DNA of 33,959 nt, from positions 1 through 33,959 of the forward strand of contig CAJCIZ010000256.1 in the NCBI GenBank assembly GCA_903970525.1, written 5' to 3'. Within the stretch, counting starts at the first letter, position 1. Every line of letters begins with the position of its first letter. A model generated the notes under the pieces. That model was not told the DNA's origin, ran no database searches, and saw only the letters and a program-made list of their open reading frames with translations. The position numbers were made by a program, and so were the translations under genes. Source of the stretch: Myxococcales bacterium (lineage in GTDB: Bacteria > Pseudomonadota > Gammaproteobacteria > DSM-16500). Of this stretch, positions 7,795-16,247 are shown one piece after another.

Positions 7795-10278
7795 CTACGC
7801 CTTCTCCACTACAATATCCGTAAACTCAACATAAGGATTCAGCGGATAAATATTCGGCGGTGTAATCAAATTCCAACTTTTTCCCCAGTTATCGGCAGTA
7901 GGGGAAGAAAATGGATCAACAGGTTTGAAAGACTGTGTGTAAAAACCATAAATCCCAGCCTCATCTTCTGTTTTCTTTTTAGCGGCAAGTTCAGCCAAGT
8001 ATTTCTGGCGTGCTTGTAAAGTCGCGGAATCAATATATATAGGCTCAAGACGAATAACATTGAGTCCTTTGTTAAAAGCGCCGCATACTTTTTCTTGGTT
8101 GAGCTGGGTAATAGATTTTGTAATTGAGTTGTTATTATTAAATGTGATGCGTAGATAAGCTTCACCACGCGCCTGTCCAATAGCCATTTTTAAACAAGCT
8201 TGCGAATTTTCTTTTAACCAAAGCAATAATTCGCCTGGCATGCCTGGCAGTAAAAGCGATGGAACGTCTCTATTATAAATCCAAGTACTTGAGTAGATCT
8301 GCAAGACGTTATTATTGTCAGTCAATAAGACGGAGCGTCCCTGAAAGTCTCTCACTGTTTGCGGAAAGCCTTTCAAATGAAACACCTTTGCATATTTATC
8401 ACTTAAGATCGCAACACGTTTCCCGATAAGAGGCGAGAGAGCATATTCATTCCTACCGCTGCCATGTTGAGGAAAAACATAGGCAACGTTTTGTAAATAG
8501 AATTCCCAGCCTGCTTGGATAGTGCCGGTGCCTTCATAATCTAGAAAGCTGACATCGCTATTATTATTTTCTTTTAAAGATTGCAAATACTCAGCACTTT
8601 GCAATTGGGACTGTCCGAAAACAGCAGCATGAGTCACACCAAAGGCAATATTCTTAATCATGATAATTCTAAAGCTTGCAGCGGTGATTAAAAGGATCGC
8701 AAATGAAACAACAGTTAATCCTGCAAAATAATGTTGAAATTGATTTGGTTTGTACGCTGGGTTTTTAAAAACTGAAATAGCATTCAATCCTCCGATACAA
8801 AGTAATAGCCATACATAAGGACTAATGGTTAGCAATGAGCGCCAAGACAATAAATATTGCTCACGAAAGTAATATTGTAGAATCGGTACAGCTAAAGCAA
8901 GTAATACAAGCAGTATCATCAAGCAAGATTTTTTTTGTAATACTTTCTGACGTGTGTTTGATTTTAAGCTGAAGCCGAAGATCAATAATAAAAGCGCAGC
9001 AAGATAATTGACGATATAAATGCTATGCATCCAAAAAAGATTATTATGCAATAGTTTATGCGCGTCAGGTCTCAATCCTGCATCCCAGAATACATCGCTG
9101 TTTCTCAAGATGCCATTATAATCAATAAAGCCAATGCCTTGAGAGAGGTAAGACCAGAAATCAATTCCTACATAGTCACCCGGTCTGTCATACCCTAAAA
9201 TTGAAACCAGGTGTCGGATACATCGAAAAAAAGATTCAAACGTACAGAGATATGCCAAACCAACACTCACAAAAAAAATTAAAGCTGAAATAATAACTCT
9301 GCTTTTCCAAAAGTTGCCTGACCAGGGTGATAAATAAAAGCGATCTCGAATTAGAAGTTGCAGCAATAATAACACGGGAATAAATACGATATTTTCAGGA
9401 TAGAGTAGTAACAATGTGCCCAAGAGAACGGAAGTCCCTAAAGCCAAGCGAAAGCGGAATCGGTTGGCGAGCAGAAAAATACAAATCAACAATAATGAGA
9501 GAGTCAATCCTGCAATATTTGGCACATAATGCGCGCAGGCTAACCAGAAAATTGTATTTAAAAGAATAGCGCATAAACCCAGTAACATACTATTTTTTAA
9601 GCGTTGGAAGAGTGTAATGCGTGCGAATAATTGCATAGCAATAATAAATTGTCCCATCAAAAATGCGACGCAGGTCATGTAGAGTGTTGGCCAGTGCTTC
9701 GGAAGCAGTGAACAAAGCGCAGCAAACAGTGAAATATTACCAATGCGCCAATGGCCGCCTGGTTTTGTGATTTCGGTTTGTAAGTTAGTGAATGCTTTTT
9801 GTGTAAAATTGATAGGGTCTGTGTGAGGAAGGGCATCATGCAAAGTATAGTTTTGAAAATATTGTCCCCATCCAGCATAAGAGCCAAAGTCTGCGCCGTT
9901 TAAAGCAAATAATCCCATATCACCAGAGATAAATAAGGGCAGCAGAAAAATTGCGCCGGCTAAATAGCCGGGGAGTTGGAGTTTAATAAGCTGCTTTAAG
10001 GATAGTGGTGTCGTCTTATCGCGATGAATAACAAAGAGCGCAATGCTGAGTGCGATAGTGAGGGCTAATCCGGCACGCCCAGCAATCAGTCCTGTGTAAT
10101 GGTTCATTAATGCTGTTGAAATCAAGCAAAAAATAGCTAGACCAAACATAGGAGAAAACAAAGAAGCAATATATGTACGAGAACTAAATACAATGCGACT
10201 AAAGCTTAATCCTAATAAAGTGCAGGCAGCATAAAAAATAGTATACAAACAAGCAAGATTGATAATATTCAACAACAT
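7795..10278 (-). CDS. Very large polytopic membrane protein with C-terminal soluble domain
   Basis: Function not recognised. 827 residues: around 12 hydrophobic helices over residues 1-540, then about 285 residues of soluble, probably periplasmic sequence. An early external loop holds GDMGLFALNGADFGSYAGWGQY-type sequence with acidic and aromatic residues, then HWRIGNISLFAAL, positions that parallel the acidic loop of GT-C enzymes and of the convergent 773-residue protein. The soluble part includes a Lys/Glu-rich helix (LAELAAKKKTEDEAG). The start abuts the stop of the upstream YbhN-like gene with no gap, and AAGGA lies 8 bases before the ATG, so it is the last gene of the wzt operon. It could be a lipid-linked-sugar glycosyltransferase that decorates the exported polymer; not shown by sequence. 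Confidence 0.75.
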   Translation of the reverse strand: MLLNIINLACLYTIFYAACTLLGLSFSRIVFSSRTYIASLFSPMFGLAIFCLISTALMNHYTGLIAGRAGLALTIALSIALFVIHRDKTTPLSLKQLIKLQLPGYLAGAIFLLPLFISGDMGLFALNGADFGSYAGWGQYFQNYTLHDALPHTDPINFTQKAFTNLQTEITKPGGHWRIGNISLFAALCSLLPKHWPTLYMTCVAFLMGQFIIAMQLFARITLFQRLKNSMLLGLCAILLNTIFWLACAHYVPNIAGLTLSLLLICIFLLANRFRFRLALGTSVLLGTLLLLYPENIVFIPVLLLLQLLIRDRFYLSPWSGNFWKSRVIISALIFFVSVGLAYLCTFESFFRCIRHLVSILGYDRPGDYVGIDFWSYLSQGIGFIDYNGILRNSDVFWDAGLRPDAHKLLHNNLFWMHSIYIVNYLAALLLLIFGFSLKSNTRQKVLQKKSCLMILLVLLALAVPILQYYFREQYLLSWRSLLTISPYVWLLLCIGGLNAISVFKNPAYKPNQFQHYFAGLTVVSFAILLITAASFRIIMIKNIAFGVTHAAVFGQSQLQSAEYLQSLKENNNSDVSFLDYEGTGTIQAGWEFYLQNVAYVFPQHGSGRNEYALSPLIGKRVAILSDKYAKVFHLKGFPQTVRDFQGRSVLLTDNNNVLQIYSSTWIYNRDVPSLLLPGMPGELLLWLKENSQACLKMAIGQARGEAYLRITFNNNNSITKSITQLNQEKVCGAFNKGLNVIRLEPIYIDSATLQARQKYLAELAAKKKTEDEAGIYGFYTQSFKPVDPFSSPTADNWGKSWNLITPPNIYPLNPYVEFTDIVVEKA

Positions 10279-11250
10279 TTATTCTATCCTTAGAGTGTTT
10301 TTGCGCAGTGATGAAAGAAAGGGATAGGCAACTAATATGCCAGGCAAGCTAGAGAATAAATTCACTAAGCCATACATTACAGAGATAATAACAGCGCTTT
10401 CTGAGCTGACGCCAAAAAATCCGAGTAATCCAATACAAGATAATTCGCGCACGCCCCAACCCGCAAATGAAATGGGTAAAGTAGCTAGTAAGGTAAATAC
10501 AGGCACAACAAATAAGCACACAGTGAATTTGAGAGAGATGCCGACCCCTGCCGCAATCGCATAAAAAATAATACACATCGCTAAATTAATCAAAAGCGAA
10601 GCAACAAAAGCGTAGCGCCCGTGAGAATCCGTAAACGTCTGTGTCAAGGCATGCATCAGTTGACGAAAATGATGTGTGATTTTTTCCAAGTGAGGAAGAC
10701 GAATAATAGAAAGAAATTTTGCGCCCAGCAAAGGAATCATTACCAGTAATAAAAATAGTAAAACAATAAATCCCGACAAAATGATGGGTAATTGGCTAGA
10801 AATAGAAGAGAGCAATGCAATAGATGCCAGCAGTAAAGCTGAGCTTGCTGCACTATATTTTTCAGAGAAAAACGCGCCTACCCAGCGCCACTTGCTTTGA
10901 TTTGCATTAATGCCACGCAAGGAATAACTTCTTAATAAATCGCCAGCGGTGGATGTCGGTAGAATGTTGTTGAGCAGATGCCCAAACCAGACAGCAATCA
11001 AACATTTTTTCAGAGATAGGCGTGCTGAGAATACACCCAAGATGTTCTTCCAACGCCAGGCTTGTAACACAATCATAGCGAATACAACCGCGAACGCGGC
11101 AATAAAGTAATTTAAATTACTTTTATTAAGATACTGAATCGGATTGAATGTAACGCGTTTGCTAATCGCATAAAATGCAAGAAAGCTTAACGAAAGCTTG
11201 AGTAGCACCAAGCCAATTCCTTTTGAAATTTTCAACAAATTCTTCTTCAT
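10279..11250 (-). CDS. YbhN/AglD-like membrane protein (LPG-synthase transmembrane/flippase-like family)
   Basis: Integral inner-membrane protein of 323 residues with about eight hydrophobic helices. It carries the family hallmarks: RW at 66-67, then NNILPTSTAGDLLR (94-107), and a late AGWGVRE followed by GFFGVSSESAV. Members (lysylphosphatidylglycerol synthase transmembrane region, PF03706) include AglD and many proteins in polysaccharide loci, where lipid-linked sugar handling is assumed but rarely proven. It lies between the methyltransferase-GT2 gene (20 bases upstream) and the 827-residue membrane protein (0 bases), clearly in the same operon. The N-terminus MKKNLLKISKG is a normal membrane-protein start. 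Confidence 0.85.
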   Translation of the reverse strand: MKKNLLKISKGIGLVLLKLSLSFLAFYAISKRVTFNPIQYLNKSNLNYFIAAFAVVFAMIVLQAWRWKNILGVFSARLSLKKCLIAVWFGHLLNNILPTSTAGDLLRSYSLRGINANQSKWRWVGAFFSEKYSAASSALLLASIALLSSISSQLPIILSGFIVLLFLLLVMIPLLGAKFLSIIRLPHLEKITHHFRQLMHALTQTFTDSHGRYAFVASLLINLAMCIIFYAIAAGVGISLKFTVCLFVVPVFTLLATLPISFAGWGVRELSCIGLLGFFGVSSESAVIISVMYGLVNLFSSLPGILVAYPFLSSLRKNTLRIE

Positions 11251-11270
11251 GGTCTTCCTAGTGTACTTTT

Positions 11271-12944
11271 TTAATATCGTAATAAACCAGCGCGATACAA
11301 TCTATGATAGATGACATGGCGATTTAAATAATGCTTTGTGCCTTTGCGTATATCTTTTTCTGCCAGAGGTCGCCCTAAGCAGCGCTCACGTAGGCGTAGC
11401 ATTTCTTCATTACCCGTTTGTGAAATTTGCGCCAAGGTTTTTTGATGTGAATGGATACGAAATGCGCCGAGAAAGCGTGGGACACGCACAAAATTCGCGC
11501 CTGCTTCACGAAAGCGTAGTAATAAATCCCAATCCATCGCAAAACAAAAGCTCTCGTCAATTTTTCCACCCGCTTTCTTCCAAATGTCTCGTCGCCAGAA
11601 TAAAGTTTCTTGTGGAATATAATCCGCCCAAGATAAAACAGGCGAATTATGTCTAGGTAAAATCCAGCGACCAATTTCTTTGTCATGTTCATCAATTAAA
11701 ACGCGATGGCTATAAATGACATCAATGTTGGGATTCTTTTCAAAAAATTCGGCGACATAGTGTAAAGAGCCCGGTAGCAAAATATCATCCGAATTCAAAT
11801 ACGCCATGATATCGCCAGTTGTATGCTGAAAGCCTTTGTTAATCGCGTTGGATTGTCCGGTATCTTTTTCTGATTGCCAGTATTTCAGGTAGGAATCATA
11901 GCGCTGTAAAATTTCGACTGTGTTATCGCTTGATTTACCATCTTGTACAATGTATTCAAGATTAGGATATTCTTGATCGAGTATGCTGTTGATGGTTCGT
12001 TCAATATAAGCGCCTTGATTATAACTAGGCGTAACAATCGATATGCTAGGCAGTTCAGTGAGATTAGTTTTTTTATAATAACGTTTCGGAATATCAATCG
12101 CACGAGGCGGATACAAATTTAAGACGCCAAGTTTAGGTGAAATAATATTATTTATTTTCTCGCGATACTTTCTAAAAATGGATTTAGACACTTGATGTCT
12201 CAAGTGTGCGACCATGTTTTGCTGTTCATTAAAATTTTTCAGTAATTGCTGGCTAGTTTCATGTAAGGACTGAATAATAGCATCTTTGTGTTTAAGTTGT
12301 TCTGCGACAATATCATAGTCACGGCTTTTATCTAAAATAGTTAGCCAATTAATACCATGTTCATGGGCAAACGCTTGTATCACAAGAGCAATTTGATGCG
12401 GATAGAAAAGAATACAATCATTTAACACCATGAGATGATGTGTTGCGCTTAATTGTCTTAAAGCATTGATGACAGCATCAAAGCTAGGCCAATGAGTAAT
12501 TTCATGTGGCTTAGGTGGTGTTGTCAAAAATAATCGTGCGTCATCAATTACTATGATGCTATTCGCATTCAATTGTTTGATTGCCTGGATTTCAGCAAGT
12601 AATGGGCATTGTGATTGTTCGCCTGCGGTATTGGTTGCAACGCACCAGTGTGCATCTAGCCAATATAAAGTTGCTTGCTCTTGCACTTTTGGCATGATGT
12701 TTTTGATGACTTCAGCGGAGTCACCCTGAAGAATGGTGACAGCAATATCTTCTTCAAATTTTTCTTTTGCTTGTTCGTAATATTCGGGTGATAACTCTAT
12801 TGAATAAATGTATTTGAAATAGGATTTGACGATATCAATGGTATCGCCTTTGAACGTGCCTGTTTCAACAAACGTGCTTAACGGTAAGTGAGCGCATAAT
12901 GTCTCTACTAGTTTTGGGTTAATCGAAAATGTCACTGCACCCAT
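11271..12944 (-). CDS. Fusion: SAM-dependent methyltransferase + GT2 glycosyltransferase
   Basis: 557 residues with two catalytic parts. Residues 20-200 look like a class I methyltransferase: VETGTFKGDT (26-35) as the glycine-rich SAM loop, SIELSP, LQGDS (72-76) and WLDAHW (95-100). A helical linker (about 205-265) follows, then a GT2 domain: TPSYNQ (305-310), DGKSSDNT (335-342), the metal-binding LNSDD (383-387), QETLFWRR and FAMDWDLLLR (468-477). The ATG at 12944 overlaps the wzt stop (TAATG) and has AGGA 8 bases upstream; a longer in-frame start inside wzt is unlikely. The tight link to a Wzt with a sugar-binding tail suggests that it adds and/or methylates the chain-end residue, as WbdD does in E. 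coli O8/O9a; this is analogy, not homology. Confidence 0.87.
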   Translation of the reverse strand: MGAVTFSINPKLVETLCAHLPLSTFVETGTFKGDTIDIVKSYFKYIYSIELSPEYYEQAKEKFEEDIAVTILQGDSAEVIKNIMPKVQEQATLYWLDAHWCVATNTAGEQSQCPLLAEIQAIKQLNANSIIVIDDARLFLTTPPKPHEITHWPSFDAVINALRQLSATHHLMVLNDCILFYPHQIALVIQAFAHEHGINWLTILDKSRDYDIVAEQLKHKDAIIQSLHETSQQLLKNFNEQQNMVAHLRHQVSKSIFRKYREKINNIISPKLGVLNLYPPRAIDIPKRYYKKTNLTELPSISIVTPSYNQGAYIERTINSILDQEYPNLEYIVQDGKSSDNTVEILQRYDSYLKYWQSEKDTGQSNAINKGFQHTTGDIMAYLNSDDILLPGSLHYVAEFFEKNPNIDVIYSHRVLIDEHDKEIGRWILPRHNSPVLSWADYIPQETLFWRRDIWKKAGGKIDESFCFAMDWDLLLRFREAGANFVRVPRFLGAFRIHSHQKTLAQISQTGNEEMLRLRERCLGRPLAEKDIRKGTKHYLNRHVIYHRLYRAGLLRY

Positions 12945-14278
12945 TATGTTATCCTTTCTGTTACGTTTATATTTTCTAATGGCTTGACTGTCGTTGTGAC
13001 GGGAATGCCAAACATCCCAAACCAAGGTGCTTTGTTTTTTTCATAATCCCAAGTTACAGTCAGGGGACCTAGCCACGGACTCTCATCCAGTGTGCAGCCT
13101 TGATTCGGTGTGTCTGTTGTGTATCCTAAATTGATCGAAAAAGTATAAAGCCCGGCTTCTATCATGCAAGTCATGTCAATTTCAAAAATTGCATAGTCAC
13201 CCATTTGTAAAATGGGTAGTGTTGTTTCGCAGGTGTATGATCCACTCATGTTAATGATGTGATTGTAACGATTGCGTAACATCAGCGTAGTATGTACAGG
13301 GTTATTGGTATGTGTTCGATATAACACGCGAAATTTTAGCGTTTCTGTCATCTGTGCTTGCAGGGTGGGAAAATTTTGTTGATCCGTCACTGCAATCGCA
13401 ATAATTTCTGCTTCTTTCTGTGTGGGATGGCTTTGATCTGCAACCCAGCAAGCGGATGCTTTAAACTGTTCTATGAACTGAGTGTGAGAAGACGCTTGTT
13501 CAGGTGATTTCGGGCGATTCTCTAATGGATTCTCTATTTTCGCTTGTGAGTCTGCGAAATATTTAATGACGGCTTCTCCACTGGTGCCCGCAAAAATCAA
13601 TTCACCATTTTTAAGATAGAGGGCTTTATCGCAAAGATCTCGAATGGTCGCCATGTCATGAGACACAAAGATTAAACTCGTGCCTTGATCGCGAAGTTGC
13701 TGCATGCGTTTGATACATTTTTGTTGGAAAAAAACATCGCCCACACTCAAGGCTTCATCAATGATTAAGATGTCAGGATTCATTTCGACCTGTACGGCGA
13801 AGGCTAAGCGTACAAACATGCCAGATGAATAGGTTTTCACAGGTTGATCAATAAAGTTACCAATATCGGCAAAAGCACAGATCGCATCAAACCGCGCTTC
13901 CATCTCTTGATGGCTGAAGCCTAGAATGGCTCCATTGAGATAAACATTCTCACGACCCGTAAACTCGGGGTTGAAACCCGCGCCTAATTCTAAGAGTGCT
14001 GCAATGCTGCCATTGACTATAATTTGACCGGTGGTTGGCGTGAGGGTTTTGCAGAGCATTTGGAGCAGGGTTGATTTGCCTGAACCATTTCTGCCTATGA
14101 TTCCTAACGCTTCCCCTTGGCGAAGCGTGAAACTGACCCCTTTTAAGGCCCAAAACTCGCGGTAATACGGTTTTTTCCGACGAAAAATGACTTGTTTTAG
14201 CCTATCTTGTGGCTTGTCATAAATGTGATAACACTTGCCTAGGTTAGAAACCGCTATGGCCGTTTGATTTTTCCGCAT
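12944..14278 (-). CDS. wzt: O-antigen ABC exporter ATPase with C-terminal carbohydrate-binding domain
   Basis: ATPase subunit of the polysaccharide exporter at the inner membrane. 444 residues: Walker A GRNGSGKST (62-70), ABC signature YSSGM (150-154), Walker B LIIDEA (171-176) and switch His207. The sequence between Walker A and the signature (LLELGAGFNPEFTGREN) is typical of the Wzt/TagH class. Residues about 265-430 match the layout of the Wzt C-terminal domain, which binds the modified non-reducing end of the O-chain before export. The ATG at 14278 has AAAGG 6 bases upstream; TTG 14284 would add only two residues. It is first in a four-gene minus-strand operon. Its permease Wzm is not adjacent but at 16194-16979. 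Confidence 0.95.
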   Translation of the reverse strand: MRKNQTAIAVSNLGKCYHIYDKPQDRLKQVIFRRKKPYYREFWALKGVSFTLRQGEALGIIGRNGSGKSTLLQMLCKTLTPTTGQIIVNGSIAALLELGAGFNPEFTGRENVYLNGAILGFSHQEMEARFDAICAFADIGNFIDQPVKTYSSGMFVRLAFAVQVEMNPDILIIDEALSVGDVFFQQKCIKRMQQLRDQGTSLIFVSHDMATIRDLCDKALYLKNGELIFAGTSGEAVIKYFADSQAKIENPLENRPKSPEQASSHTQFIEQFKASACWVADQSHPTQKEAEIIAIAVTDQQNFPTLQAQMTETLKFRVLYRTHTNNPVHTTLMLRNRYNHIINMSGSYTCETTLPILQMGDYAIFEIDMTCMIEAGLYTFSINLGYTTDTPNQGCTLDESPWLGPLTVTWDYEKNKAPWFGMFGIPVTTTVKPLENINVTERIT

Positions 14279-14314
14279 TTTCAACCTTTTGAGCTTGCTA
14301 TAGATAGCATAACC

Positions 14315-14349
14315 AGTCTAATATTTCCGAGCCGCGCGCCAATTGGCGC
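14315..14349 (-). promoter_or_regulatory. Palindrome overlapping a candidate promoter in the wzt/fcl divergent gap
   Basis: GCGCCAATTGGCGC (14336-14349) is a perfect 14-bp palindrome in the 141-bp gap between divergent wzt and fcl. On the minus strand its right half-site gives TTGGCG (14342-14337), which is 16 bases from TAGACT (14320-14315), a mediocre -35/-10 pair reading into wzt. A DNA-binding site is plausible; no regulator is recognised. Confidence 0.35.
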
Positions 14350-14419
14350 CAAAGGCGAATATTACACTATTTATGCAGATTGGGAAATTTGAGAATTCAG
14401 TCACGATTGGGGCAGTAGA

Positions 14420-15373
14420 ATGAAGAAAACGGATAAGATATTTATTGCTGGGCATAGAGGCTTGGTCGGTTCTGCGATTCTGAGAGCATTGCAGCAAGCA
14501 GGCTATAGTAATTTGCTGTATCGCACCCATGCAGACTTAGACCTCATGAACGCAGAAGCTACCCATGCTTTTTTCGCGAAAGAAAAGCCTCAATATGTTT
14601 TTTTAGCCGCAGCGAAAGTAGGCGGTATTCATGCGAACAATACACGTCGTGGTGAATTTATCTATCACAACCTGGCCATCCAATTAAATGTGATTGAAGC
14701 TGCGCGTCGAGTTGGAACGGAACGTCTGCTTTTCTTAGGAAGCTCTTGTATTTATCCGCGTCATTGTTTACAGCCTATGCGCGAAGAATATTTACTTACG
14801 GGTCCGCTAGAGCAGACCAATGAACCTTATGCCATTGCCAAAATTGCGGGTATCAAACTTTGCGAAGCGTATAACAGCCAATACGGCACAAATTTTGCTT
14901 CTGTCATGCCAACGAATTTGTATGGGCCGTATGATAATTTCGATCTAGAAAGTTCTCATGTTTTGCCAGCGTTATTACGCAAAGTTCATGAAGCTAAATT
15001 GACTCAATCAAAGAACATCATGGTGTGGGGATCTGGTACACCGTTAAGAGAATTTTTACATGTAGATGATATGGCAGCAGCCTGCTTATTTGTGATTCAG
15101 AAAGCGGATTTTAAAGACATGGTCAACATAGGTTCCGGACAAGAAGTGACGATTAGACAGTTAGCGGAATTAATTTGTGAAGTGGTAGGTTATCAGGGTG
15201 ACATTGTTTATGACACCAGCAAACCAGATGGTACGCCACGTAAATTACTAGATGCCAGCCGTTTAACCCAGCTGGGTTGGAAAGCCAGAATCAGTCTCAA
15301 AGAAGGTTTGCAACAAACGTATCAGTGGTTTGTGCAAAACGAATCATTAACTGCCGAAACATCAGTAGCCTAA
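14420..15373 (+). CDS. fcl: GDP-L-fucose synthase (GDP-4-keto-6-deoxymannose 3,5-epimerase/4-reductase)
   Basis: Turns the Gmd product into GDP-L-fucose using NADPH; cytoplasmic. 317 residues, normal for the family. Motifs: GHRGLVG (11-17), [12 protein letters not shown] (62-73), the signature GSSCIYP (107-113), and catalytic Tyr137-x3-Lys141 in NEPYAIAK, followed by [13 protein letters not shown] and [11 protein letters not shown]. Start ATG 14420 follows TTGGGGC by 7 bases. It is followed after one base by an FkbM-type methyltransferase, so the two form a short plus-strand operon between wzt and wzm. A methylated 6-deoxyhexose is one possible joint product of the pair. Confidence 0.95.
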   Translation: MKKTDKIFIAGHRGLVGSAILRALQQAGYSNLLYRTHADLDLMNAEATHAFFAKEKPQYVFLAAAKVGGIHANNTRRGEFIYHNLAIQLNVIEAARRVGTERLLFLGSSCIYPRHCLQPMREEYLLTGPLEQTNEPYAIAKIAGIKLCEAYNSQYGTNFASVMPTNLYGPYDNFDLESSHVLPALLRKVHEAKLTQSKNIMVWGSGTPLREFLHVDDMAAACLFVIQKADFKDMVNIGSGQEVTIRQLAELICEVVGYQGDIVYDTSKPDGTPRKLLDASRLTQLGWKARISLKEGLQQTYQWFVQNESLTAETSVA

Positions 15374-15374
15374 T

Positions 15375-16247
15375 ATGCAAGAATTTATACAGTGGTTAGT
15401 GGATAAGGTTGAGAAAGTTATCGCGCCTAATGGCATTTTGTTAGATGTCGGTGCTTATCACGGTGATTTTACAAAACCATTGTTGGCGACCCATCGCTTT
15501 AAGTCGGCTGTGTTGTTTGAACCCAATACGAAAAATATGGCTGAGTTACGTCACACTTTCCAAGATCAAGCCAATGTAAGACTGGTCGATTCTGCTGTAA
15601 GTCATGAGGTAGGGCAGGTCGATTTTTATTGCACGAATGATTTTGCGACAGGCTCTGTTTTAGCTTACGAAGATAAACAAGCTGCACCCTCCACCATCCA
15701 CAAAACAACAGTCAATCAGACTACTTTAGATTTATTCGTGCAAAATGATTTATCCAATGCGGCAATCAGCTTTATTAAAATAGATACGCAAGGGCATGAC
15801 TTAAATGTTTTAAAAGGGGCAGAAGCTATATTGCAACGAGATGCGCCCATGGTTGTTGTGGAATTTATTTTTGTAAATCTCTATCAGCAACAAGCGTCAC
15901 CTCATGCAATTTCAGCATGGCTGGCAGAAAGAAATTATTCGCTCGCGGGTGTTTTTAATGAGCATTATACTCAAGAAGGTTGGCTAGCTTTTGCAGACGC
16001 TGTTTTTGTTCCGAATAAGCTAATGTCTGAATTTACCGAGCCTTATCATGCGCGGCCAGAGTGGCAGCAATTGAAAAATGAAAATGACATGTTGCGTGCA
16101 ACCTGTGAAGAGCGTCTGATTTTGATAAATACGCTACACGAAGAAGCCTCAAAACGTCTTGAGATTATTCAGCAGTTGAAAAAAGACAGTTGGTTAAACA
16201 ACATCCGCAAACGCGTGGCGCGTTTTTTGAAACCAAGTATATCCTAA
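15375..16247 (+). CDS. FkbM-family methyltransferase
   Basis: Predicted SAM-dependent O-methyltransferase of 290 residues, probably acting on a sugar of the polysaccharide. The SAM-binding motif LLDVGAYHGDF is at 22-32, the acidic FEP at 48-50, and the family hallmark FIKIDTQGHDLNVLKGAE at 133-150, followed by VVVEF. The last 60 residues (about 228-285) are charged and helical, perhaps a coiled coil, ending in a basic RKRVARFLK tail. The ATG lies one base after the fcl stop with no clear ribosome site, so translation is probably coupled. Its last 54 bases overlap the 3' end of wzm on the other strand. It could also be a chain-end methyltransferase. Confidence 0.9.
   Translation: MQEFIQWLVDKVEKVIAPNGILLDVGAYHGDFTKPLLATHRFKSAVLFEPNTKNMAELRHTFQDQANVRLVDSAVSHEVGQVDFYCTNDFATGSVLAYEDKQAAPSTIHKTTVNQTTLDLFVQNDLSNAAISFIKIDTQGHDLNVLKGAEAILQRDAPMVVVEFIFVNLYQQQASPHAISAWLAERNYSLAGVFNEHYTQEGWLAFADAVFVPNKLMSEFTEPYHARPEWQQLKNENDMLRATCEERLILINTLHEEASKRLEIIQQLKKDSWLNNIRKRVARFLKPSIS

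Noticed and set aside
7866-8180. Minus-strand 104-residue frame overlapping the 827-residue gene
   Set aside because: Same-strand out-of-frame shadow without a start signal or domain.
12945-13025. 27-residue N-terminal extension of the methyltransferase-GT2 fusion into wzt
   Set aside because: It would overlap the Wzt coding sequence by more than 80 bases, and ATG 12944 has a good ribosome site and a TAATG junction.
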